Positions 33,391 to 47,109 of a stretch of DNA of 64,000 nucleotides are shown in pieces. The position numbers and the translations under genes are program-made. Position 1 is the stretch's first letter. The number at the start of each line of letters is the position of its first letter. This DNA comes from Absidia repens (lineage: Eukaryota; Mucoromycota; Mucoromycetes; Mucorales; Cunninghamellaceae). The stretch is taken from positions 868,001-932,000 of the forward strand of contig MCGE01000011.1 in the NCBI GenBank assembly GCA_002105175.1. Direction: 5' to 3'. The notes beneath the pieces were generated by a model. That model made no database searches and was not told the origin of the DNA. It saw only the letters and a program-made list of their open reading frames with translations.

Positions 33391-34679
33391 ATGCTAACGT
33401 CCATACAAGTACGGGTACTCACTAGCTGTAATATTAGACATCGCTCTTTTACCAGCATTAGTCGCGCTAATGTGTTTCCCATCCATCAAATTCTTCCTCC
33501 CACCTCCATGCTCTCTACATCACGGTAAAAGCACACAATGAAAAAACGATCATCCCTCAAACTGACTGATTTGTCTATAGGAATTGCGTTCGCCGAAAAC
33601 CACTCCTTCCTACTCACTGGCACAAACAATATCAAAAAACATTTGTTTTCTACAACACTTCCAATAAGCCATCGAACGCATCGCCCTCCGACAAATTGAA
33701 GCAAAAAACCGAAAACGCAAAAGTTGTTATTGGCAAGGTAATGAAGTCAAACATGATATGATAGCAGTGTATTATTCTATGTAATATAAAACGCCAACCG
33801 CTTTTCTTTTATTTGGCATGTTTATACTTAGCTCAAGGATGTCATACCCACACACGAAAACATCTACACCATTCCCAACTTTTTGACGTTTTCTAGGCTT
33901 CTCTCTGCGCCCTTTGTTGGTTATTTGATTACACAACACAATTACGACGTTGCTTTAGGTGTCTTCGCCTTGGCTGGGTTTACTGATATGGTAAGGTCCT
34001 TTCCCCTCTCCAAAAAAAAAAAAAGAAACGACGGTAGGGCTAATGTATGCCGAGGCTTTCTTTATTGTTTGTTATTGTTCTAGCTCGACGGATATATTGC
34101 TCGACGTTACAATTTGAAAACTGTCGTGGGAAGTATTATTGATCCTGCGGCCGACAAGACTTTGATGACGGTCATGACCATCACTTTGGCAATGGAAGGG
34201 GTATTACCACGTAAGTTTTTATTCCTGATTATTTTCGTATGATCTCATCACCTCTTTTGTGCATGGGTTTGTTTCTCCACCGTAGTGCCATTGGCTGGTG
34301 TTATTTTGGGTCGAGATATCGGTCTTGTGATTGCCGCCTTTTACTATCGATATATCTCTCTTCCTGCACCGGTAAGCACATCACCTTTTTTTCTTTTTTA
34401 AGGGAGGAAGAGGCTGCGGGGCGATCGCTTGCTGGCTGACTTTTTTTTTTTTATTATGCTGACATATAGAAAACATTTGTGCGGTATTGGGATTTTTCGA
34501 TACCATCGGCTGAAGTACGACCTACAACAATTAGCAAAGTTAATACGGCACTTCAACTTCTTTTGATGGGATCTTCTTTGACCGCAATGAGTATGGGTGT
34601 CCCTTCAGCAGAGATAATGACGGCTATGCAGTAAGCGACCCCAGCAAGAACAATGTTATTCATATATTGTATACTCACT

Positions 34680-34725
<46 letters not shown>

Positions 34726-34827
34726 ATTTCTTTTTTTAGCTGGATTGTGGGTACTACTACGGTCTGGTCTGGCGCTAGTTATATTTATTCAAAGGATGCT
34801 GTTCGGATTCTTAGTCAAGCGAAATAG
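33391..34827 (+). CDS. CRD1: Cardiolipin synthase (CDP-alcohol phosphatidyltransferase)
   Basis: This inner mitochondrial membrane enzyme makes cardiolipin from phosphatidylglycerol and CDP-diacylglycerol. Seven exons (33391-33524, 33581-33737, 33832-33990, 34084-34210, 34286-34371, 34470-34630, 34740-34827) give 303 residues. The catalytic CDP-alcohol signature DGX2ARX8GX3DX3D is complete: D152, G153, A156, R157, G166, D170, D174. Before it comes the family segment NIYTIPNFLTFSRL. The first ~95 residues are basic and poor in acids, consistent with a mitochondrial presequence. Several hydrophobic helices follow the signature. Phosphatidylglycerophosphate synthase is a relative, but length and the PNFLTFSR...SIIDPAADK pattern favour cardiolipin synthase. 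Intron 6 contains 39 consecutive T. Confidence 0.92.
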
Positions 34828-36289
34828 GCCATAATCCTCTCCCGTCCATCCCATCCTCCCCTCACCTTTTTTTTTTTTTGTGTATTATAGCATAGTACTC
34901 CCACCATCTTTAGTTTTAGATCTCATTATTTATTCTTATTTACCAAATGCATTCTTGAAATAAACAATAAAAATCAATCAATCATATTTTATGATATTAT
35001 TTGAAGAGATATCATGGTGACTGAGTGCGTGTGTGGGGTAATTCTAGTATTACTGGGACATATGAAGCATGTTACATATATTATCACAAGAAACAAAAGA
35101 AACAGTCAAGCACATCATGTACATGGTGGCTAGGGCTAATGGTTGCCTATGAATACAAACGTACTTGGTGCGTTATCAATCTATTAATAATGAAAGTGAA
35201 TTAGTGCAACAATCTGGGATATATCAGATGTCATTCTCCCGCTTCGTACTCCCAAATCGCTGAAAAAAAGGGTTCACAAAAGTGCGAAATGGCGTAAACG
35301 GCAGCCTATGCTCCCAGTCTTCGTTTTTTTTTTTTCATGCATTTTTTATTCTTGCATACATTTTTTTTTCTTCTGCATGTTCACTTCTTTCCTTTTCCTG
35401 CAATATATCTATGTCCATATGACAAAGAGTCGATGCACGACGACTGGGTTTCTGAAAGACCCTTTAGTGACCAAAATATATTTATACTAATGGAGCGGCA
35501 AAACTAGACACACAGACACACACACACACACACTCGCAATTAGTGATTTGCTACATACAAATATTGTATATATATTTTAGGAAGAGTAATGATACGTGAA
35601 AGATGAAGGGATATAAGCCGTTGAGTATCTTTGATTGCTGCAAACTGCTGAGATTAAGCTTTTGTATTCGAACTCAAATGGTCGAATCACAGTGACAGTT
35701 TATGTTTTGTGGTATCAATGAAATAGACATTGAATAACGAATATTTTTTCGTTTAGTAAAGGGGACGTTGGGTAGCAATAATCTTTTTGTGGTATCATGT
35801 AGAATTCATTTTCTTCGAGGTGTTATAAAGTAAAATGTAAGAGGGGCGATTCCTGGCACTGGGAAGATGTAGGATACAAAACCTTAAGAGTAAGAGTGTC
35901 TGCCAGGCAGGTATACCAAACTGTGTTTGGAAACGAAGCTTTTTATTTCGCCTAAAACCACTATACGATACGTTATAAAACATTGAAGACATTTAAAGAC
36001 TTTTTGTTTATTATAGAATATTATATCAGAAGTTAAACTAAGAGGGTAAGTAATTCTACGGTGAGTGACAAATTGTACGATAGCGAAGGGACTAAACTGT
36101 TCTGCAGTGGAACGGGGAGCGCTGCCGGCACGGGTGTGCCAAACTACTCTATGGAGAATATGAGTGCAAAAAAATCGTGATGGTTCGGTAATAAGAAGAT
36201 AGTCTCTGTCCTGCCTATGCCATGTGGTGTAGGTTGTAAAAAAAAAGGGAGGTGAGTGACAATTCCAAGTTGTAAAAAAAATGCGAACC
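34828..36289. other. Gene-free stretch
   Basis: No supported gene. It includes a (CA)n tract at 35512-35532 and T-rich tracts near 35325-35370. The last ~300 bases (about 35990-36290) resemble the flank of other repeat arms, with GGGTAAGTAATTCTACGGTG at 36043-36062. Confidence 0.5.
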
Positions 36290-37170
36290 ACATTACAAAT
36301 CCCGCACACGTGAATTTGTATTTACTTCCGCTCTTTTTCTTCCTCCCTCTTTCTTTCCATTTTCTTTTTTTTCCTCTTTTTTTTTCCCAACATTTTGACC
36401 TCTTTGAGGTTGTGATGATCTTAGATTAGGGTTAGGACTAGTTTAGAAGGGTTTTCAGAACAGGGATTATAAGATGCATGGGGAAACCCTTTCATGTTGG
36501 ATTCAGGATTAGAATCACCATTATATGGCTTTTTGGAGCCTTCATTAGCTTAGTCTAGTTATAGTTTGACCATAGTTTGTATCTACATCTCAATAAAACA
36601 TGTCTCTTTTTGAATCCTTCGATGAAAATTGTCGTATAACCCTCTCTCATGTCTTATGCAGAAGATCCTTTTTTTACTACATTTTCCCTTTTCATTAAGG
36701 TTGGCGGCTGCTTGTTTCGATAAATGATATCCATTTAAGTATTTCTCATGTTTGACTGCATTTTACAGTATATTAGATTCTTTTTGCTCTTGTTCCTTTA
36801 GATTAGTGTTGACTATTCTTTAAACTTTATATTAGTTAGTATATGTATACTAACTATACTTCAATAAAGTATGCCTTTTTATTACCCATCCTCTGAACCA
36901 CTATATAATGAGAAAAGCAGTTGTTATGACTATTTGGTGAGTGTACTAACAACCATTTGCTTTATACCACACCACTATGTCTATTATCCTCCAGAGTCGT
37001 AGAGACCAGTTGACAGTCTTAGGTCACTTGATATGCAATGAGAGCCTATTCCTGCTCTCCCATTCATATCAATCAACCGATATTATACTGCAAGTTTAGT
37101 CTTTCCTGTTTTATTATTCAGTTTTTATATATTGCTTTATAGGGAAGGCTATTGCTGGAAATATTGTATA
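36290..37170 (+). repeat. Solo arm D of the dispersed repeat family
   Basis: It has the same orientation as the left arm of the fold-back element. It begins with ACAAATCCCGCACACGTGAA (36294-36313), then a pyrimidine tract, GGTTAGGACTAGTTTAGAAG (36429-36448), the core AAGATGCATGGGGAAACCCT (36470-36489), the CTCAATAAAACATGTCTCTT block (36588-36607) and the TATACTTCAATAAAG block (36855-36869). The inner end is not sharply defined. Confidence 0.7.
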
Positions 37171-37631
37171 TAGCTAGGCTACTATTTTTATTGCGTATGA
37201 TATAATATAAAAAACAGGGGACCGTCCAGCGAAACGCTGAGCGGCAAAGGCGTCAAATCCCAGTCTACCAAAACCCACGCTTCAATCCCCTCCCCTCTCC
37301 ACGCTTTTACATCTCATAGAACTTTTTTTTGAAGAACTAACAACCCCTAAAGTATTCTGGGAGTGTCCAGGGCTTTGCCTGATCTGCAAATCGAAAAAAA
37401 CGGGCTGGGCTCAAAGAACAAATTTTGTATGCCAGGGCGGCAGGGTCGAATAAGCTGAGGCAAGTGAATAATCAGAATTTATATGATCCTTGGTATGTTG
37501 TATCCCTTAGCGTTATATATTGATAAATAGTAAAAAAAAAAAAAAAAAAGGACTCAGCATCAGATTTTAGTTCTGTGTATATAAAAGAAATTTTCGGCGG
37601 TAGTAGTCTTGGTATAATAAAGCAATAGTGG

Positions 37632-37663
<32 letters not shown>

Positions 37664-37872
37664 CGCATACACACATACACACATACACACATACACACAT
37701 ACAAAAAGAAACATTCGTTGGTCAAAACATAGTTTTTATTCAAATAAACAAAACAAAATCAAAAATACAACAAAGCAAGCACATAAGAAGTAGGATGGGG
37801 GAAGGGAGATAGGTGCAGGGAAAGGGCAGAGGGTCGACTAGCTAACAAACTAGGGATTATGAATACGTTCTT
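37171..37872. other. Gene-free stretch with microsatellites
   Basis: Contains A18 at 37532-37549, (CA)n(TA)n at 37633-37663 and CACATA repeats to 37700. The last part is the 3' end of the NUC1 gene, with TTTATT at 37735-37740 on the plus strand marking a minus-strand AATAAA. No other gene is seen. Confidence 0.5.
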
Positions 37873-38935
37873 CTAAGCGGTGATGGCGGCGTTCTGCTTG
37901 GCTTGATGGAACTTGGACAGGACAATTTGACACTTGGTAGCCTTGCACAAGTCAGGGACGTTTGCCTTGGCGGGGCCCATACGATCAAAGAAGGTCAAAC
38001 CAGAGCCACGTTCTACAGCATCGACAGGGACCTTGAAAGCTTCGAGGGGCGTGTTATCAGGAATAGGTTGGTTGGGCAGGACAAACGCGGCTGAACTGTA
38101 CTTGCCATTCGATTCCGTCATGATGACCTTGTAAAAGTGGGTAGGGACAGCCACGTTGGGAGGATTGCCGATCACTTGGTACTTCACGTAAAACTTGCCG
38201 TCGGATTCCTTATGAGGCAAATACAGAGGACCTGTAAACACATACACGTTGCTGAATTGTTTGGTCAATGAACGACAGAAGGTTTCCACATGAGCCCAGT
38301 CTATAGCGGAAGCAAGAAAGTGTGAGTGAGAATCAGAGAGAGAGAGAGAGAGAGAGAGTGTGTGTGTGTGTGTGTTAGTAGGTTCACTTACAATCACGAT
38401 TAAATCCGTCGCCGACTTGAGGAGCAATATTGGTCAAGTAAAAGGTTTCGTCCATTTTGAGTTGACTATTTTTGACATCAGCGGCAGGTACCATGTGACC
38501 ACGATCGAATCCACTCTTGTAATAGTCATTAAGGCGTGCGCGGAATTGAGGGGGAATGGTATCGTCTTCCTTGAAGCTGGATTTGCCACGATCGACACCG
38601 TCTGTCTTTTTGAGTGAGTCGGCCGTGAAGTGTTCAGCCACCCAGTTAGGATTGCGGTCTCGGCGATTATAGGAGGTGACATAGGCATTGCGATAAACCA
38701 TATCATTGGGAGGAGTAGGTACACCGAAGGGAAGAATGTTTTTAGCATTGAGTCTGGCGTCTACGGACTGTTCAGAAGGTGGGGTGGAGACTGGGGCCGG
38801 GGGTCGGTTATTGTTGACAGGCACCATAGCTGCTGGACGAGCTTTGGGTTGGTTAAGCTTTTGATATGCTGCGAAGGAAAGCGCACCCAATGCTGCACCA
38901 CCTACAATGAGAGAAACCCGTTCTGGAGTAGCCAT
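37873..38935 (-). CDS. NUC1: Mitochondrial DNA/RNA non-specific endonuclease (EndoG/NUC1 family)
   Basis: Two exons, 38392-38935 and 37873-38300, encode 323 residues. The beta-beta-alpha-metal nuclease motif DRGH is at 144-147 with the general base His147, and the metal-ligand asparagine lies in GFNRDYW (N179). The TFYLTNIAPQ segment and the C-terminal VYVFTGPLYLP block are typical. The N-terminus has a short hydrophobic segment (about 7-23) and a Pro-rich linker, matching the membrane-anchored intermembrane-space form. NUC1 degrades nucleic acids in mitochondria and can act in programmed cell death and recombination. The intron contains a long TC/AC microsatellite next to its acceptor. Confidence 0.95.
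38333..38376. repeat. AG/TG compound microsatellite inside the NUC1 intron
   Basis: On the plus strand, (AG)n is followed by (TG)n. On the coding strand this reads (CA)n(CT)n and may supply the pyrimidine tract for the 3' splice site. Confidence 0.9.
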
Positions 38936-39240
38936 GATATATAAAATAGATCAAACAAAGTGGAGAAGCCAAAAAAAAAAAAAAAAAGAAAAAAAAAACC
39001 AAACATTTCAAATATTTTTTACGCTCCGCCCAGGTACTGACAGATATTTTTGACAAATGTGTTTTTATTGAGTATACTATGTAATGAACAAGTATGATGC
39101 TGAGAACGTGTGTGGGGGAGGGGAAATATAATGAATGAGAGGAAGAGTAAAGGGTAAAACAAAAGGCTGTAAATAAAATAATATGTGTAAAACTATGTGA
39201 TGATAATGATGAAAAAAATACTAATAAATAATTTGATAAA
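38936..39240. other. NUC1 promoter and KRR1 3' region
   Basis: Short intergenic DNA between two minus-strand genes, with A-rich runs at about 38971-38998 that form the NUC1 leader. No gene is seen. Confidence 0.6.
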
Positions 39241-40495
<1,255 letters not shown>

Positions 40496-42080
40496 TTTAT
40501 GAACGTGGAAAAAGGGAAAGGAAAAAACCTAAACCTCTGAGAGGTTGTCCTGCGAAATAATAATAGCCGTTGATGAGTGGCTTGGAATTTTCCAGACTCG
40601 ATTTTAAATCCCGCCTAGGAAAAGCTTGTCAAAACATACTAGGACACATACAACGTATACGGGTAGCCATTGTCCTTTATTGTTTGAAACAATATGCTTC
40701 AATTGAATGTAGTCATGATAAGAGAGTGAGAACGAGAGGGAGATATAGAAAGAAATATTAGTACAGATACTTCGATATGGGCTATTTAATATTGAGCTGC
40801 AGTATATTCGGAGTCATCCAAGAAGTATCCTGTTCCGTTTCAACATGAATTAAAGTCATCTCATTATTTTCTATACGGGAAGATCATCCCGTTCATCTCT
40901 CTCTCTCATTCACTTCCCCGATTTCCTTGGTATCCATTTTTATCAAAAAGGTCATATCATATCGGAGAGGAAAAAAAGGGGGCGCGCAGATGCGCATGAC
41001 AAAATTCAGTACCCGCCTAGTTTAGCACAAAATTTTTGAGGTGAGAGTGCTACGTACTGCTTTTTTATTGTGCAAAAAGATACTATTTTGTAAAGACTAG
41101 AAATGTTCATTCCGGAAATTTCGTGCTTCGGTTTATTTATATATATGTGATTATTTCTGTTTTTGAGCCTGATACGCCCGAGTCCGTGTCCTCGTTTGTG
41201 ATATGGGTTGATTTTTTGATATGGGATCTCTCTAAAATAAAGAATAGTTTCAGCATTAAAGTTTTGCACGACATATTTGTTAAACAGAAATAGTGAAGGG
41301 GGTGAAAACAAGTATTTTTTTTTTTCTTTTATCAACATGTAAGTAGGGTTGTCAATATTAGTTGGGCAGACTTAGGCTTGTTTAGATTGTCATTCTTTAG
41401 GCGGCGCCAACAAACAAAATAGATAACAAAGAAATTACGATAAAGAAACAAAAGGGAGATCTGATATTCACGCATACACAAGTTGAATGACTGGGATTAT
41501 GGCAATGAAGTGACTATTAATCATCAAAATACAGCACTGTAAAGTGATTGATGCACGAGAATTAGTGCTAGGAGAAAATAGACACCATATGCACGTCGTC
41601 TGTGCTGATCTACAATATTCTTTTCTTATTTGGTTTCCATTGAATCGATAAAGAGATTATAAAAATTTCTATTTTATAACTATGAGGTTTCTTTAAAAAA
41701 AATTGCTTTTGAATACTGTCAAAAAAAAAAAAAAGTTTAATCGGGTGACAATGAATATGAATCTCCACTCTTTATGTGAGTACTTGAATGTAAGTGATTC
41801 CCCTTTGGAACACTCTCCTTTCAACCAATTGCCCCTCCTTTCTTATTGGACTAATCCTAATTTGGGAATGTTAGTCCCTCCCCCAAATTTATTTTTTTCC
41901 CAATTATAAAAAATCTCCTCCCCCCTTCTTTTTTTTTTTGAAACTCTTTTTCCTCTCTCTCTTTTTTTTTTCTCTTTTTCTTTTACCCCTCTCATTGAAT
42001 GAATCCTTTACCTTTACTTTATTGACTATACTCTTATTTATATTCATTGTTATTACATACTACTTTTATCACCCTTTACC
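40496..42080. other. Divergent promoter region between KRR1 and the GATA/PHD gene
   Basis: About 1.6 kb without a convincing gene. The last 180 bases are strongly pyrimidine-rich (CTCTCTCTTTTTTTTTTC-like), forming the likely 5' leader of the gene starting at 42081. The long upstream region would suit a regulated transcription-factor gene, which is inference. Confidence 0.5.
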
Positions 42081-44355
42081 ATGACCACCTCTGATTTATA
42101 TCCTTCGACCTCTTCAGATATGTCGCAAACTCAAGAATCGTCAGTCAAACCGACAACTTTTGCTGATGCAACTTTCAATACAACAGAAACACGTTATTTT
42201 ACTAAAGACACTACGGATCAATATCAACATCAACAACAACAACAATGTCATCATCAACAGCAACTAGTAGTTCCTGAATTACCTTCCATGGCATATTTAC
42301 CAGAATTGATACTGTCTAGTTGGCTTCAGTCAGAGGTAAGGATCACTCATCGTTTGGGTTTGAGAGCAAAAAAAAAAGTGGGCATGACTTGTGATACCAA
42401 CTTGAACTTTATATTGTCTCCGCTCATATTATTTTATCTCTGTTTTTTACTATTTCTAGTACAACCAAACTCAATCACCTATCATTATTCAACCCATTCA
42501 TCACACTTTGGAAAATGCAACCATCACTTATGACACTCTGGTCGTCGAACAGCAAAAGGAATTGGTTAAGGACGTCTTCTTTTCCCCTGCAATGTCTTCT
42601 ACCAATAAATCAACAATACCTTTATTATCGTCAACCCCATCTGTCACTTTATCACCATCAGCAAGAACAACATTAGCAACACCATCCAACTCAGTCACTC
42701 CCTCCTCCTCACCATCCTCTTCGATTTATGCATCCACCCCTTCTTCTTCTTCTTGTTCTGATGATGATACTACGACCTTATGTGGTTCACAGACAGACGG
42801 CGAGTCCTTGGAAGATGATTTTAGCCCATCCGATCTACTCTTGGAACAAGACGATGCTTCACTTTTCTTTTGCGCACTGGATTTAGAATTGGAACAACAA
42901 CAACTTTCGCCTTCGCCTTCGGTTTCTTCCCCTTCTCCGTGCTCCTCCTCATCCTCCTCCTTGGATGCATCAGAAGCATCGGCGATGATACCTCAGCACT
43001 CCTCTGTCCTGAAACGCAAACGTAAGAATGGTGGTAATGGCGCTCCCCTCCTGCCTCTAAAACGTAGTCCATGGCTGGGTGTGATCTCTCCGAAATCAAC
43101 TCCACCAATGTCTCCTAATGAATACCGATGGGATTACTTTGACGCTTCTGGTGAAGATTCCTCAACAGATGATGATACTGCTTCAACAAGGTAAAAATTG
43201 ACAGCATGGCAATCAAACGGATAGGGATTGACTTTTTTTTTTCTTTGTTATATTCATATATATCTAGCAACGATTATCGAACGATGAAGACGGACTTTCA
43301 ATTCATTTCGATGCAAGATGCGGATGACGACGATGATGACGATGACCACGATGACGATGACAACGATTCCAGTTCTTTTTGGGAGAATAGGCGTGCCAAT
43401 ATGTTTGATGATCGTGAAAAAACCAACAGCAGCAAAAACAAACTCACTAAGCTTAGCAAAAGAAAGATGAGCATGAAACAATCTACTTCAACGACGGTGA
43501 TCAAAAAGCGAAAACAGAACAAAAAGCCCAAGACGACTGCCTCCACCTCCACTGTCATTCCTCCACTTGAAAGTCATGATCATTTGGAAAAAACCGACCC
43601 TCGCCCTACATGTCATCCTACGCTTTATCAAAAACTGACCAAAACAAATGTGGATTGGTGCCGTTATTGTGGAACGACCGAAGGTGTGAATTGGCGTCCT
43701 GGACCCTGGGGGAAGCGGACTTTATGCAAGTAAGAACGAAGAAACTAAAAAAAAAAGAGGTGATGGATGCATGAATTAAGGGGGTCTAGAAAAAAAAAGG
43801 AGAAAAGGAGGGCACAGGGGGTTTGTATGTGGTCAGCGTATACTCATGTATTTTTTTTTTATTAGTAAACATGGGTGCGATTACAAAGGTTATGGATTTG
43901 CTTGTAAGTTACCTCGATTAAACTTGACTGGCTATGTACACGAATCCCTTCATGACCGTGACCGACCTGTACTTCAATTCTACTGTGCCACTTGCCATCA
44001 GATGGAATCCTGGGACACCAATGTCTTGGTACGATGTGAAGGATGCTACAAATCCTATCATCAAAAGTGTTATCACGGCGATGAACAACCTCTGACGGAT
44101 GCCTTCGTGGCTGGTGATCAACCTTGGTATTGTGAGGAAACCTGCCGTGAAAATGTGGCTTGTGGCCGTGTGGTGGTGGAAATATCTCGCAAACGGTTAC
44201 CGTTGATGTGTGCGCCTACCAAGAACCAAATTCAAGCCAGTTTATGCAACAGCAACAACAACAACAATAACAACACCAACAGTCATCGCTCTATTTCCAG
44301 TTCGACTGATCGTGCCACTCGAAATACTGGAGTTGGTCGAGAAGCAAATAGATAG
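42081..44355 (+). CDS. GATA-like zinc finger plus PHD finger nuclear protein
   Basis: Four exons (42081-42335, 42460-43190, 43268-43729, 43866-44355) encode 645 residues. The N-terminal ~330 residues are disordered and rich in Ser, Thr, Pro and Gln, with a basic KRKRKNGG patch. An acidic Asp run and a Lys-rich region follow. Near 460-487 lies a GATA-type finger: CRYC, NWRPGPWGKRTLC, then NKHGC in place of the usual NAC. It is followed by DYKGYGFACKLPRLNLTGY. A PHD finger occupies about 523-576 (C523, C526, C540, C543, H548, C551, C572, C576), with CX3C as the last pair. PHD fingers read histone H3 tails and GATA fingers bind DNA or partners, so a chromatin or transcription role is likely. I cannot name an orthologue. 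Confidence 0.88.
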
Positions 44356-45766
44356 ATTGCCCCAACCCCCTCTGTCTCTTTTTTTTTTTTTTATATATAT
44401 ATCTTAGCTCTTATTATTATTATTTTCGCTTTTTATGTACATTTTCTTCTCTTTCTTCCTTTATATATTTTTTTTACTTTTTATTTTGACATATACATAC
44501 ACTTATATTATTTATTTTTTAGCGCCCCATTGTCTTTTGTATATATCAGCAATTATCAATGTATTAAAAAAAAGAAAAAAAGAAAAAGAAAAAACCCCTC
44601 TCATCTTGTGTCTAATAAATCTATATCTTTGTTATCTCTCTCTTCTATTGTCTTTGTCTTGCCTCAGTGATTTCCGCAGATTTGTGTAATTTTGAAATTC
44701 CGCCTCTACCTCTTATAGGGGAGAGGTTGCTGTCTGATTTCTTTTTCCTTTTTTTATGTGAGTCAATCTTGACTAAATTATAACTGACAGTTGCGAGTGA
44801 CAAACATAATACATAGTCAAATTGGTATAACTAACTCTGAATTTTTGTTATTTTAGGTCGAAGACGTGTCTGCAAGCTTAAACTCAATTTCGTCGTACCA
44901 GGCCTAGCTAATTCTCATGAATGGCTCATTCCAGTAATGGTAAAAAAAAAAAAAGGATTTTAGCGACATTGCTCATCTCAATTTATCTTTTGCGTCCATC
45001 TTGTATATTGCAGAATGCTTTTCCAAGCAGCATAGCAAGACCCCTAAAATATGACCAGTGTCAACCAGCTTGGCTATTCCATTTGTTGGCTGGCGATGCG
45101 ACCTGCCAGGTTTGATTTGGCATGGCTTTTCATGGTGTCCTTTCTTGTACCGCCAATTCAGCTCACTACTTAAGGTAAGATATTTGTCAAGCATTTGGTG
45201 GACGTACCGAAGCATGATTATCAATCCACTTATATTACTACTTTTTCTTTACTCACAGCCTCCGTTCCAAGTATCGATACAGCTAATCAAAGTCTCTCAT
45301 CTTTTTGCTGAGAAGGCTATCAAGCAAGAAGTTCAGGTGGCACGACGCACTTGAGTAAGGTTTTTTTTTGTACATCCATTGTGACTTTCCCAACTCTCTT
45401 TTACTCACTAACTTTGTTTTTTTTCCATTCATATGTATGCACTATCTACTTGGAATCAAATCAGTATGTCAAACCTCAGTCTTTGTGATTGACAACCATC
45501 TTATCAAACCTTGTGTTATAGCTATGGATGGTTTGCTGTATTACGGTAAGGCTGGAACCAATGTATCACAAGTACAGGGACGGAGGCGAAAAGAAACGAA
45601 TCGGATTTAGGTGGAAAAGTCATTAACTTTGAGTATGAGTCTCATTGTTCCATTCCTCTCTTTTATAAAATAGGTAGAAGCATACTCTATAGAATATATT
45701 ACTGATGAACAGGTACCACTTTGTCAAATGAAAGAATGATGGATGACTGCCCATCCGGGAACCGCG

Positions 45767-45798
<32 letters not shown>

Positions 45799-47109
45799 AA
45801 AAATACAAAATTCATGCAAGGTAAGTTAGCGATGGTGATGAATTATTTTCTAACACCTGAAGCAATTTAGTTTTGTTTGTATGATATTGTCTTTTATAGA
45901 TCCAAAATTGACTTTGGGCTCGCTTCAAATTGAACATTTTGTGATGCCAAGCGTCAACAATGTTTTATAGACTGTTGTAGTTTTAGTTTCTTGCCCCAAC
46001 CAGTTCATCTTTACATACCAGTCCATTTTTTGAATTCTTAATCTTATTCTTTATTGTTTTATTGATTTGATTCCATTTTATATATTATCATACTCTTTAT
46101 TCCTTTCCATAAAATATCTCTATTGAATAAAACTTTTTTTTAACTTATTGCTTATCGTCTTTTCAATGAATGTTGTATGATATATGTTGACTGATACATG
46201 TTGACTATATGTTCTCCGAACATAGGTGGTGTGATCGAAAGTGTAGGCATAGATATATGTAGCTCAGCATGAACGTAAGAAATTGGACCTCATGGAGAAT
46301 GCTAAGCATATTTATTTTGCATGACAAGATGAATGTTCAACGACGTAATATGATGGGAAAGATAAAAAGGAATGAAGGTACTGGATTGGGGTGTCGATTT
46401 CTTTATATATATAAATCACATTAGACTTTCGAATTTTGTCGGGTTTGCAAAGTATTCGTGGAATAGCAACACAAGACCTTACAGTACCAGAAAATAGGAA
46501 TGCTATGGGGGTCAATTATTTTTATGTGCTCATCGCTGCTCTCCCTCAGCTAATCATTTTTTTTTCCTACATGTGCAAGTACTGTATCGTATGAATGTAC
46601 CCATTCTACAAAACAAATTAAACACAAGAGATACAGTATAAAAGAAAAAAAGGCAAGCCATATTCAGATGCAAATATAACCTATGACAACTAAACCAAAC
46701 AGGTTTAATGATAACACCACTACGCATATCCAATTGTGAGGCGATTTAAAGGTGGGTGCGGCTGAGTATGGAGTGTGTAGGGGTGTGGTACTGTATTTTG
46801 CAGGAGAATAAGCATAATCTCAAATAAATTGCTTTAATTAAATAGGATAAGCTATCCTACGACGAGTGATAAACTATTCTAGAGTGAAAAAGGAGTTGAC
46901 TAAACTAGATCGAATTGCTCCGTCTTGTCTGCAAAGCCATTAAGAGAAAAGAACTATCATGCTGCTGATATTGAATGATGGTGGCTCCTGTAATTAGAAG
47001 AACCGCCATGTTGATGGTGCTGTAACGTGTTGAATGCTGTAGAAATAAGGAGGGAGTTCCTTTATTGTATCCACCAAAAAAACCAATCTCAGAAAGACCC
47101 CCTCCAAAA
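44356..47109. other. Gene-poor region between GATA/PHD gene and repeat arm E
   Basis: It contains T-rich 3' sequence of the GATA/PHD gene, then the possible degenerate gene at 44840-45980 (separate entry), an AATAAA near 46124-46129, and from about 46640 the low-identity flank seen outside other repeat arms. A long T run lies at 45767-45793. Confidence 0.5.
44840..45980 (+). pseudogene. Possible degenerate or unrecognised multi-exon gene
   Basis: Several blocks look exon-like but do not join into one clean frame. GTCGAAGACG... at about 44857 follows a TTTTAG acceptor and reads RRRVCKLKLNFVVPGLANSH. A block at 45014-45110 follows TATTGCAG and reads NAFPSSIARPLKYDQCQPAW. A block at 45260-45330 follows TCACAG and reads PPFQVSIQLIKVSHLFAEKA. 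A block near 45470-45545 reads FVIDNHLIKPCVIAMDGLLY, and a last one after TTTATAG at 45900 reads DPKLTLGSLQIEHFVMPSV and stops at 45970. An AATAAA follows at about 46124. I recognise no family. It may be a decayed gene, a repeat relic, or a real gene whose exons I joined wrongly. Confidence 0.3.

Noticed and set aside
37205..37265. GC-rich GTCCAGCGAAACGCTGAGCG stretch as a tRNA-like or small RNA hairpin
   Set aside because: It has a short inverted repeat only (CAGCG/CGCTG) and no further structure or conserved boxes.
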